From assembly GCA_963720515.1 (NCBI GenBank), contig OY970397.1, positions 744,001 through 808,000 on the forward strand: a stretch of DNA of 64,000 bases. Direction: 5' to 3'. Below, one piece after another: positions 16,636 to 23,315 of the stretch; the stretch's first letter is position 1; every line of letters begins with the position of its first letter. This DNA is from G963720515 sp963720515 (GTDB lineage: Bacteria; Actinomycetota; Thermoleophilia; Gaiellales; Gaiellaceae). Both the position numbers and the translations under genes were made by a program. The notes below the pieces were generated by a model that was not told the DNA's origin, did no database searches, and saw only the letters and a program-made list of their open reading frames with translations.

Positions 16636-17543
16636 TAGGCCGGGACCGCCGCGCGCTCGAACGTGTCGAGAACGATCCGGAGGACCTCGTCCACGGCCCG
16701 CTCGCGGTCGTCGTTCTCGATCACCGGGACGCCGGCCTTCTCCGCCTGCTCGACCAGATACGCCTGGATCTCGCGGATCTCGGCGAGCGAGTCGATGTAC
16801 TTCGCCACCGGCCGGACGCCCTCGGAGTCCGCATCGCGGACGTAGAAATGGCTCGCGTGGCGCTCCTCGTCCGAGATCGCGATCAGGCACTGCGAGACGA
16901 TCGCGCCGTCGATCGCGCCGGGCACCATCCCCGGCACGAGGTGGACGCCCTCGAGCGCCATCGAGTGGCCCTCGGTGAGCGCGCGCTCCATGACGGCGCG
17001 GACGCCGACGAGCACGTTGCGGGTCTGGTCGAGGAAGCCGCGCAGGTGCGCCTCGCGCGGATCGCCGTGGCGGCCGACGACGGCGGGGCCGGCCTCGAAG
17101 CTCGAGTAGTGGAGCGTCGGCATGAACGCCTCGGAGAAGAACGCGCGCATCGTCTGGCGCACGAAGTCGGTCGAGGTGACGCGCGTGATCGAGAGGCGGT
17201 GCGCGACCTCGGTCGTGATCGTGGACTTCCCCGTGCCGGTCGCGCCGCCGACGAGGACGATCAGCGGGCGGTCGAGCTCCTGGAGGCGCTGGAACCGGCG
17301 GAGCCGGCGGACGGCCTGCTCGTCCTCGTGCTCCCCGAGCACGCGGGCGGCGGCGTCGTAGACCTCGTCCTGGGTCGCGGGCACCGCGTCCGTGCCGCGG
17401 TCGAGCTCGGCCTCGACGAGGCGCGCCAGCTCCCACGCCCGGTCCGGCGGGATGCCGGTGCCCATGTATGCGCGGGCCATGAGGCCCTTGGAGTACGGCA
17501 GCCGCGGGTCGATCGGCGCCTCGGAGACGCGGCGCTCGGTCAT
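16635..17543 (-). CDS. pgk2: 2-phosphoglycerate kinase
   Basis: A 302-residue kinase matching the methanogen-type 2-phosphoglycerate kinase, which makes 2,3-bisphosphoglycerate from 2-phosphoglycerate and ATP. It has the N-terminal ATP-cone-like region (PYSKGLMARAYMGTGIPPD, about 16-34), a Walker A loop GGATGTGKST at 99-108, TSTDFVRQTMR, LPTLHYSS-like context (MPTLHYSSFEAG) and ALEGVHLVPG. The ATG at 17543 overlaps the cyclic-DPG synthetase stop (ATGA), so the two are coupled. Its substrate is the product of GpmI, encoded at 59-60.7 kb. The family is well characterised only from thermophilic methanogens, so activity here rests on homology and context. Confidence 0.85.
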   Translation of the reverse strand: MTERRVSEAPIDPRLPYSKGLMARAYMGTGIPPDRAWELARLVEAELDRGTDAVPATQDEVYDAAARVLGEHEDEQAVRRLRRFQRLQELDRPLIVLVGGATGTGKSTITTEVAHRLSITRVTSTDFVRQTMRAFFSEAFMPTLHYSSFEAGPAVVGRHGDPREAHLRGFLDQTRNVLVGVRAVMERALTEGHSMALEGVHLVPGMVPGAIDGAIVSQCLIAISDEERHASHFYVRDADSEGVRPVAKYIDSLAEIREIQAYLVEQAEKAGVPVIENDDRERAVDEVLRIVLDTFERAAVPA

Positions 17544-18799
17544 CGGGCCGCTCCGGCGAGGCGCGCGGCCTCGTCGGCCAGGCGGACGAACTCCGCGTCG
17601 AGGTCGGGCTCGCCCGGAAGCGGCTCGACCGCGTTGTCGAGGAACACGACCTCCGCCCCGCGGGCGTCCGCGGCCTCGGCGACCACGTCGATCGCGGCGG
17701 CCTTGATCTCCACCAGGAAGACGTCGGCGTCGGCGCGCTCCACGTCCTCACGTAGGGCGTCCCGGCGGGCGAGGTTCCCCGAGACGACCGTAACCTCGGC
17801 GCCGTGCTCGCGCTCGAGCTCCTCGCGGATCGCGTCGTGCGCCGTGTGGGGCGCCGTGGTGAAGACGGCGACGCGGCGGCCGGCGATGGGCGCGACCGGG
17901 CTCGGCCGGAAGCGCGTCGCGATCACGGGGACGGCCTTCACGTCGGCGATCGCGGCGCGAAGATCCTCGGAATCGCCGCCCGTGATGACCACGAGGTCGG
18001 AGAGGAGAACCCGGTAGGCGCCGAGGTAGCCGGCGACGAGCTCCGGATCCTGCGCGGCTGCCGCGACCAGGATGCGCGCACCCGCCTCGACGGGCGGGAT
18101 CGCCGTGCCGCTGCCCTCGAGCAGGACGAGGTCGGGCCGGCGCTCGGCCGCGACGCGCGCGGCCTCCTCCACGTTCGACGTGTACGGCGCCCCGGCGAGC
18201 CCGCTGCCACAGCGGCGCGCGCCGATCGTCGGCACCCGCGCGAGGGCGGCGTCCTCGAGGTAATCGGAGGCAGCGTGCGACCCGGCGCGGGAGCGCGCGA
18301 GCAGGTCGTCCACGCCCGGCGGCTCCTCCACGACCACGGGCTCGGGCGGCCCGCCGCGGCCCATCGCGACCACGACGACCTCGCGCGTCTGCGCCAAGAG
18401 CCGGGCGACGTGGCCCGCGACCGCGGTCTTTCCGACGCGCTTGCCCGAGCCGATCACCGCGAGCGCGGCCGCGTCGAGCGGCGCGAACGCGACCGGCTCG
18501 AAGCGGAAGTCGGCGCCCTCGTAGGCCACGCCCGCGGCGAGCGTCTCGCTCGCGAGCCGGAAGCGGTCGCGCGCGGTGACGACGGGCTCGTCGGAGAGAT
18601 CCACGACGACCTCCGCGCCCGAGCGGGCGAGTCCGTCGGCGAGCGACTCGAAGAGCGGCACGCCGTAGTCCTCCCCACCGCGCAGCTTCTCCGTGCCGCC
18701 GAGCGCGACCGCGCCGACGACGTCGTAGGGCAGCTCGGCGAGCGCGTCCACGACGACCTCGGCGTAATGCTCCCCGTCGATGAGCGCCAACGCCTTCAT
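17540..18799 (-). CDS. cpgS: cyclic 2,3-diphosphoglycerate synthetase
   Basis: This 419-residue protein resembles cDPG synthetase, which closes 2,3-bisphosphoglycerate into the cyclic pyrophosphate using ATP. It has an N-terminal Rossmann-like region (ALALIDGEHY), a P-loop-like GSGKRVGKT at 117-125, GRGGPPEP, and a C-terminal half with LLEGSGTAIPPV and FTTAPHT. The archaeal enzyme is about 460 residues. It lies directly between the phosphoesterase gene and 2-phosphoglycerate kinase with 4-base ATGA overlaps on both sides, and the pairing with pgk2 strongly supports the assignment. In archaea the product is a thermoprotectant and phosphate/energy store. Confidence 0.84.
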   Translation of the reverse strand: MKALALIDGEHYAEVVVDALAELPYDVVGAVALGGTEKLRGGEDYGVPLFESLADGLARSGAEVVVDLSDEPVVTARDRFRLASETLAAGVAYEGADFRFEPVAFAPLDAAALAVIGSGKRVGKTAVAGHVARLLAQTREVVVVAMGRGGPPEPVVVEEPPGVDDLLARSRAGSHAASDYLEDAALARVPTIGARRCGSGLAGAPYTSNVEEAARVAAERRPDLVLLEGSGTAIPPVEAGARILVAAAAQDPELVAGYLGAYRVLLSDLVVITGGDSEDLRAAIADVKAVPVIATRFRPSPVAPIAGRRVAVFTTAPHTAHDAIREELEREHGAEVTVVSGNLARRDALREDVERADADVFLVEIKAAAIDVVAEAADARGAEVVFLDNAVEPLPGEPDLDAEFVRLADEAARLAGAAR

Positions 18800-19590
18800 C
18801 GCCCCGAGGTCACCTCTCGCTCGATCCGCGCCGTGTACTTCTCGAACTCGAGCGTGTCCGCCGAGAACTGGATGATGCGCTCCTGCCCGTGGAACGGGTA
18901 CTTGCGCCAGATGTCCACGTGGCTCCCGTCCAGCTCGACGAGGTTGTAGCAGGGCCTCCCCTTGCCCCTGAGGCGGAGCGAGGAGACGGTGCCGGTGTTC
19001 ACGATGAAGATGTCCTCGAGGCGCCAGGCGTACGGCACGTGCTTGTGGCCGGAGAGGACGAGGTTCACGTTCGAGCGGCCGAGCAGCTCGAGGATGTCGC
19101 CGGCGTCGTAGACGATGTTCCGCTCGCGGCCCGTGCCCGGCACCGAGAGCAGGTGGTGGTGGAGCACGAAGATCCGGAACTCGGCCGGCTCCGCGAACTG
19201 CTCGGCGATCCAGGCGTAGCGGCCGCGGCCGATCTGGCCGTGGTCGAGATCCGGCTCGGAGGAGTCGACGGCGACGATCGTCACGCCGTTCAGGCGCGTG
19301 ACCGAGCTCCGGTCGCCGAAATGCTCCTCGAAGTGGACGTAGCCGACGTTCCGCGAGTCGTGGTTCCCCGGGATGACGACGAGGTGCTTGCACTCGAGCC
19401 TCGCGAGGTACTCGGCGGCCTCCGCGTACTCGGCACGGAAGCCGTTCGTCGTCAGGTCGCCGGAGCAGACGACGACGTCCGGGTTCACGTCGTTCACCTC
19501 GACGATCGCGCGCTCGAGCAGGTTCGGCACGAAGTGCTGCGACCCGCAGTGCAGGTCGGAGATGTGCGCGATGCGGAACGTGCCGTCCAT
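18796..19590 (-). CDS. calcineurin-like metallophosphoesterase (CpdA/class III PDE type)
   Basis: A 264-residue binuclear-metal phosphoesterase with all ligand motifs: Asp12-x-His14 (SDLHCGS), Asp45 (SGDLT), Asn77-His78 in GNHD, a histidine cluster at 144-146 (FVLHHHLL) and GHKH at 181-184. The layout resembles CpdA-type cyclic-nucleotide phosphodiesterases. It is the first gene of the cDPG operon and shares a 4-base ATGA overlap with cpgS. An attractive but untested inference is that it opens the cyclic diphosphoglycerate ring; cAMP or another phosphodiester is the alternative. TACACT ends 9 bases before the ATG. Confidence 0.85.
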   Translation of the reverse strand: MDGTFRIAHISDLHCGSQHFVPNLLERAIVEVNDVNPDVVVCSGDLTTNGFRAEYAEAAEYLARLECKHLVVIPGNHDSRNVGYVHFEEHFGDRSSVTRLNGVTIVAVDSSEPDLDHGQIGRGRYAWIAEQFAEPAEFRIFVLHHHLLSVPGTGRERNIVYDAGDILELLGRSNVNLVLSGHKHVPYAWRLEDIFIVNTGTVSSLRLRGKGRPCYNLVELDGSHVDIWRKYPFHGQERIIQFSADTLEFEKYTARIEREVTSGR

Positions 19591-19599
19591 CTGCGACTC

Positions 19600-19605
19600 A
19601 GTGTA
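19600..19605 (-). promoter_or_regulatory. -10 hexamer TACACT of the cDPG operon
   Basis: TACACT on the minus strand ends 9 bases before ATG 19590. It is back to back with the plus-strand TACGGT at 19625, so both units share a region of under 50 bases. Confidence 0.45.
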
Positions 19606-19624
19606 GGTCGTCCGCGGCCGATGC

Positions 19625-19630
19625 TACGGT
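19625..19630 (+). promoter_or_regulatory. -10 hexamer TACGGT, leaderless start
   Basis: TACGGT is followed by exactly 6 bases and GTG 19637. Confidence 0.5.
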
Positions 19631-19636
19631 GGCCGC

Positions 19637-20002
19637 GTGACGGAAACCTTTGGTTTCCAGGCATATTGTGGCTCCGAGGAGCCGCGCTTCGTCAACGACG
19701 CCGAGCGCGAGGTGGCTCTGCTCCTCGACTTCTACGAGGTCCCCTGGGACTACGAGCCGCACGCCTTCGTCCTCGAGGAGGACGAGACGGGCCGCCCGCT
19801 CGAGGCGATCCGCCCCGACTTCTTCCTGCCGGAGCAGAACGTCTACCTCGAGCTCACGACGATGAAGCAGTCGCTCGTGACGCGGAAGAACCGGAAGATC
19901 CGCAAGCTCCGGGAGCGCTACCCGGACGTGAACGTGAAGCTCTTCTACAAGCGCGACTTCGAGACGCTCGTCGCGAAACGCCGACTCGCCAGAGCCGCCT
20001 GA
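19637..20002 (+). CDS. small PD-(D/E)xK nuclease-like protein
   Basis: A 121-residue protein with the order E (in AEREVALLLDFYEVPWDYEP), then RPDFFLPEQNVYLELTTMK. This fits the restriction-endonuclease-like core: an early Glu, Pro-Asp, then Glu-x-x-x-x-Lys. The spacing and the hydrophobic strands around PDF and YLEL support the fold, but the Lys position is shifted from the strict ExK, so activity is uncertain. The tail is basic (RKNRKIRKLRERY). It is the leaderless first gene of a unit with hpt 14 bases downstream. A nucleic-acid repair or processing role is inference. Confidence 0.6.
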   Translation: MTETFGFQAYCGSEEPRFVNDAEREVALLLDFYEVPWDYEPHAFVLEEDETGRPLEAIRPDFFLPEQNVYLELTTMKQSLVTRKNRKIRKLRERYPDVNVKLFYKRDFETLVAKRRLARAA

Positions 20003-20016
20003 CCTCCCTGTGAATC

Positions 20017-20586
20017 GTGTCCGCCGCCGCCCGTAGCGACGCCGTCCGGGCCGTCCCGCCCTACCGCCTGGGGGACATCCACCTCTCGCACGAGGAGATC
20101 TCGGCACGCGTCGGCGAGCTCGGGCGCGAGATCGCCGCCGACTACGCCCGGCGCGACCTCCTGCTGCTCGTCGTCCTGAAGGGCGCGGTCGTCTTCGCCA
20201 CCGATCTCTCGCGTGCGGTCGGCGCGCCGCACTCCCTCGACTTCGTCTCGCTCGCCGGCTACAGCGGCTCGCCCGACAAGCCCGCCGCCGCGCGGCTCCT
20301 CAAGGATCTCGACGCGCCGATCGCCGGCCGCGACGTCCTCGTCGTCGAGAACGTCGTGGACACGGGGCTCACGCTGAACTACCTCCTGAAGACGCTCGCG
20401 CTCCGCGACCCGGCCTCGCTCGCCGTCTGCACGCTCCTCGACCGGCCAAACCGGCGCCTGGTCGAGGACCTGCCGATCCGGTACGTCGGCTTCCCCGCCC
20501 CGGACGAGTTCTTCGTCGGCTACGGCTTCCAGCTCGAGGGGCGGTACTGCGCCCTGCCCGAGCTGCGGCTGCTCCTGCGCGACTGA
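20017..20586 (+). CDS. hpt: hypoxanthine phosphoribosyltransferase
   Basis: A 189-residue purine salvage enzyme converting hypoxanthine or guanine plus PRPP to IMP or GMP. It has the LLLLVVLKGAVVF strand with the PPi-binding LKG, the flexible loop region VSLAGYSGS, the PRPP-binding motif VLVVENVVDTGLTL (111-120) and the C-terminal base-binding DEFFVGYGF. One oddity is that the usual Glu-Asp pair of the PRPP motif is Glu111-Asn112. It has a GTG start at 20017, no clear Shine-Dalgarno, and overlaps the next gene by one base (TGATG). Confidence 0.92.
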   Translation: MSAAARSDAVRAVPPYRLGDIHLSHEEISARVGELGREIAADYARRDLLLLVVLKGAVVFATDLSRAVGAPHSLDFVSLAGYSGSPDKPAAARLLKDLDAPIAGRDVLVVENVVDTGLTLNYLLKTLALRDPASLAVCTLLDRPNRRLVEDLPIRYVGFPAPDEFFVGYGFQLEGRYCALPELRLLLRD

Positions 20587-20921
20587 TGGCCGCGAAGCTC
20601 TCGCTCGTCGAGTTCCCGGCCGACGACCCGGAACGTGCACGCACCTTCTGGGAAGGCCTGCTCGGCGTCGAGTTCACCGAGCGCCGCGAGGGTGAGGGCA
20701 GCGGACGGCAGACGCGCGAGGGCGACGTGGCGGTCGGGCTGCACGAACGCGGACGCGGGCCCGGCGATCGCGTCTCGCTCCCGTATTTCACGGTTGCCGA
20801 CGTGGAGGAAGCGGTCGCGCGCGTCCTGACGCTCGGCGGCGAGGTCGTCCATCCGGGCGAGCAGTGGGCGATCTGTCGCGACTCCGAGGGCAGCCCCTTC
20901 GGGCTCGCCCGGCGCGGCTAG
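20586..20921 (+). CDS. VOC-superfamily (glyoxalase-like) protein
   Basis: A 111-residue single vicinal-oxygen-chelate module pair, beginning LVEFPADDPERARTFWEGLLG and ending in GEQWAICRDSEGSPFGLA, a layout typical of small glyoxalase/bleomycin-resistance-like proteins. Metal ligands are not obvious: neither the His in the first strand nor a clear Glu in the last is in place. It may therefore be a binding protein rather than an enzyme. It is translationally coupled to hpt through TGATG, and its stop overlaps the convergent M23 gene as CTAG. Confidence 0.8.
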   Translation: MAAKLSLVEFPADDPERARTFWEGLLGVEFTERREGEGSGRQTREGDVAVGLHERGRGPGDRVSLPYFTVADVEEAVARVLTLGGEVVHPGEQWAICRDSEGSPFGLARRG

Positions 20922-22099
20922 AGGTAGTTCAGCGGGTTCACGGGCGCACCGTCGATCCGTACCTCGAAGTGGAGGTGCGGGCCGGTGCAGTGCCCGGTGC
21001 AGCCGACGGCGCCGATGCCCTGGCCCTGCGCGACCGTGCCGCCGCCGACCCAGATCGCCGACATGTGCCCGTACGCGGTGGCGACGCCGCCGCCGTGATC
21101 GATGATCACGAGGTTCCCGTAGCCGGACTGGACGCCGGCGAAGATGACCGTTCCGGCCTTGGCGGCGTGGATCGCGGTGCCGGTCGGTGCGCCGATGTCG
21201 ATCCCCTCGTGCATGCGGCCCCAACGCCAGCCGAACGGGCTCGTGATCGGGCCGGACACCGGCCAGATGAAGCCGCTCGCCGACGGCGACCCGTCCACCG
21301 GGGCGTCCGACGTCGAGGAGCCCGATGCCTGGATCTGCGCCTGGATCGCCGCCGAGGCCGCCTGCATGGCCTCGAGGTCCTCCTCGTCGTTCTCCCGCTT
21401 GGCCTTGATGTCGCCGAGGAGCGACTGCTTGTCCTCGCGCGCCGAGACGAGCGCGCTCTGGCGCGCGACGAGCGCCTCGTGAGCCTCGCGCGCCTCGTCC
21501 GTCTTCGCCGCGATCACGGCGGTGGCGGCGGCCACCTGCTCCTTCAGCTTCGCGGTCTCCCGCCGGGCGACGCGCATCTCGCCCTGGAGCTTCTTGAGGA
21601 GCTCGGAGATGTGGCGATCCTGGCGGTGGATCGACTCGACGTAGTCGATCGACGAGATCAGGTCGTCCAGGCTGGTCGCGCCGAGGATGATCCCGATCGA
21701 GTCGGTCTCGTCCGACTCGTAGAGCTGGACGATCCGCCGCTCCAGCCGTCGCTGCGCGATCGCGTGGTCGCGCGTGAGTCGGTTCAGGTGGTCGGTCTGC
21801 GTCTCGTAGCGCTCCTGCACGCGCGCCAGCCGCGCCCGGGAGGAGGTCAGCTGGCTCTCGAGCGTGGCGAGCTCGATGGTCAGCGAGTCAATCGACCCCT
21901 CGAGCGAGCGGATGTCCCCGCTCGCCGCGGCGATCTGCGTCGAGAGGACGCCCTCCTTCTGCTTCTCCGACGCGATCTTCGAGCGGAGCGCGGCGATCTT
22001 GCCGTCCAGGCTCTCGCCCGAAGCGGGCGCCACGCCGGCGGCCAGGGCGGCGCCGAGCGCAAGCACAACGAGGACCGATGTCCGGTAAGGAAGGGCCAC
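20918..22099 (-). CDS. secreted M23 peptidase with coiled coil (EnvC/RipM-like)
   Basis: A 393-residue exported cell-wall hydrolase or hydrolase activator. It has a signal peptide (about 1-28, APASG), long coiled coils (about 30-120 and 165-240), a Ser/Ala linker and a C-terminal M23 LytM domain (about 265-393). Zinc ligands are visible in MHEGIDIGAP (His and Asp) and GPHLHFEVR (HxH). Because both HxxxD and HxH are kept, it could be catalytically active rather than degenerate like E. coli EnvC. A GTG start at 22099 is preceded by a 186-base region with competing hairpins. The stop overlaps the VOC gene by 4 bases. Confidence 0.9.
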   Translation of the reverse strand: MALPYRTSVLVVLALGAALAAGVAPASGESLDGKIAALRSKIASEKQKEGVLSTQIAAASGDIRSLEGSIDSLTIELATLESQLTSSRARLARVQERYETQTDHLNRLTRDHAIAQRRLERRIVQLYESDETDSIGIILGATSLDDLISSIDYVESIHRQDRHISELLKKLQGEMRVARRETAKLKEQVAAATAVIAAKTDEAREAHEALVARQSALVSAREDKQSLLGDIKAKRENDEEDLEAMQAASAAIQAQIQASGSSTSDAPVDGSPSASGFIWPVSGPITSPFGWRWGRMHEGIDIGAPTGTAIHAAKAGTVIFAGVQSGYGNLVIIDHGGGVATAYGHMSAIWVGGGTVAQGQGIGAVGCTGHCTGPHLHFEVRIDGAPVNPLNYL

Positions 22100-22285
22100 G
22101 GGAGGAGGTTCGCGGGGCGCAGAGTCCTCCCTGCACCGCCCGCGGGCGTTTGAAGACGACCCGGCGACCGACGACTGACGACGCTGTCCGTACCGTCGGG
22201 CAAGACGCGCGTTCGACGGTGTACGGCGCGACTGAGACGCCTGCGCCGTAGCGGCCGCGACACAGGCTTGTTCCGCCAGACCCTC
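22100..22285 (-). promoter_or_regulatory. intergenic region upstream of the M23 gene with competing stems
   Basis: An 8-bp stem (22222-22229 with 22243-22250) shares the bases TACGG with an alternative stem made by CCGTCG and CGACGG arms further left. Only one can form at a time. It separates the end of the ccm operon from the M23 start, so it may be a 5' leader or simply a terminator region. No known riboswitch consensus is recognised. Confidence 0.35.
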
Positions 22286-22987
22286 CTAGGTCCCGGTGGC
22301 CTTTTCGGGCTCGTCCGGCTCGCTTTGATCTGGCTCGGGATCAGGCTCTGGAAGCGCAGCCTCGTCGGGCGGCGGCCACGGCTCGGGGACCTGCGCAGGC
22401 TCCGGCGCCTCCATGATCTGGGTCGGCCGGACCTCGGCCCGGGCCCGCTCGACCCGCTCCTGCGTCTCGTGTCGCAACGTCGCGATCTCCCCTTCCTTCG
22501 CCTCGACCCTGGCGGCCACCGCGTCGAGCGCGGCCCGCGCGGCCTCCGTTCCCGGCTCGTCCCCTGCGTACACCGCCGTGCCGAGGTCGCGGAGGAGGCG
22601 GCCACGCTCGCTCTCGAGATCCGCGAGCTCGCGCCGGGCGCGGAACACCTCGACCTGCTCGCGCGAGCGCGCGGCCCACCGCTCGCGCGTCACGGACACC
22701 CGCGAGCGGGCATGGCGCACGAACGGGCGCCAGCCCCCGTCGGCGAGGCGCGCCCGCCCGAGGACGAGCACGAGCGCGGCCAGCAGGCACACGAGCGCCC
22801 AGGGCCAGAGCGCAAGGGCGAGGAGCACCACGGCGAGGAGCGCCAGCACGGCCGCGGCGGCCTCCACGATCCCGGGCCGCGGGAGCGACCGGCCCTCGCG
22901 GGCCTCCTCGGGCACCTCGCGGCCGCAGGCCGGGCAGAACCGCGCGGTCGCCGGGAGCGAGGCACCGCAGGTGGGGCAGTCAGACAT
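22286..22987 (-). CDS. zinc-ribbon membrane protein with coiled coil
   Basis: A 233-residue protein with an N-terminal zinc ribbon (CPTCGASLPATARFCPACG, residues 4-22), a Pro-containing linker, a long hydrophobic region (about 43-77, probably two membrane helices), a basic region, a coiled coil (about 110-170) and an acidic Pro/Glu tail. It overlaps the end of the CcmI-like gene by 8 bases and is the last gene of the cytochrome c maturation operon. No known Ccm component has this architecture, so a link to haem delivery is inference from position only. Confidence 0.75.
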   Translation of the reverse strand: MSDCPTCGASLPATARFCPACGREVPEEAREGRSLPRPGIVEAAAAVLALLAVVLLALALWPWALVCLLAALVLVLGRARLADGGWRPFVRHARSRVSVTRERWAARSREQVEVFRARRELADLESERGRLLRDLGTAVYAGDEPGTEAARAALDAVAARVEAKEGEIATLRHETQERVERARAEVRPTQIMEAPEPAQVPEPWPPPDEAALPEPDPEPDQSEPDEPEKATGT

Positions 22988-23315
22988 GCGTGGTCTCCCC
23001 TTCCCGCTCCGGCTCGATGTCACGCGGGCCGTCGAGCGCCCGCAGCGCATCGGCCGCGCGGGCCCGCAGGCCGGGGAGCGCGGCGCGGTAGTCCTCGTCG
23101 GAGACCTTGCCGGTGCGGTGGTCGAACTCGAGCTCCTTGAGCGCGGAGAGCGCGCGGTCCCGCTCCTCCTCGAGCCGGACGCGCTCACGGCCCGCCGGGT
23201 CGAGCGAGTCCAGGCGATCCGCCTCGGCCACGGGCTCGCGCAGGAACGCCCTCGCCGCGAAGAGGACGCAACCGACCGCGAGCGCGGCCGCGAGGACGAG
23301 CGCGACGGCGTCCAT
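22980..23315 (-). CDS. CcmI-like cytochrome c biogenesis protein, short form
   Basis: A 111-residue protein with one N-terminal membrane helix (about 3-24) and a helical region containing ERDRALSALKELEFDHRTGKVSDEDY, the pattern of the N-terminal part of CcmI/CycH, which presents apocytochrome c to the haem lyase. The TPR domain of proteobacterial CcmI is absent. Its start overlaps the ccmF stop by one base (TGATG), supporting the same pathway. Confidence 0.78.
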   Translation of the reverse strand: MDAVALVLAAALAVGCVLFAARAFLREPVAEADRLDSLDPAGRERVRLEEERDRALSALKELEFDHRTGKVSDEDYRAALPGLRARAADALRALDGPRDIEPEREGETTHV

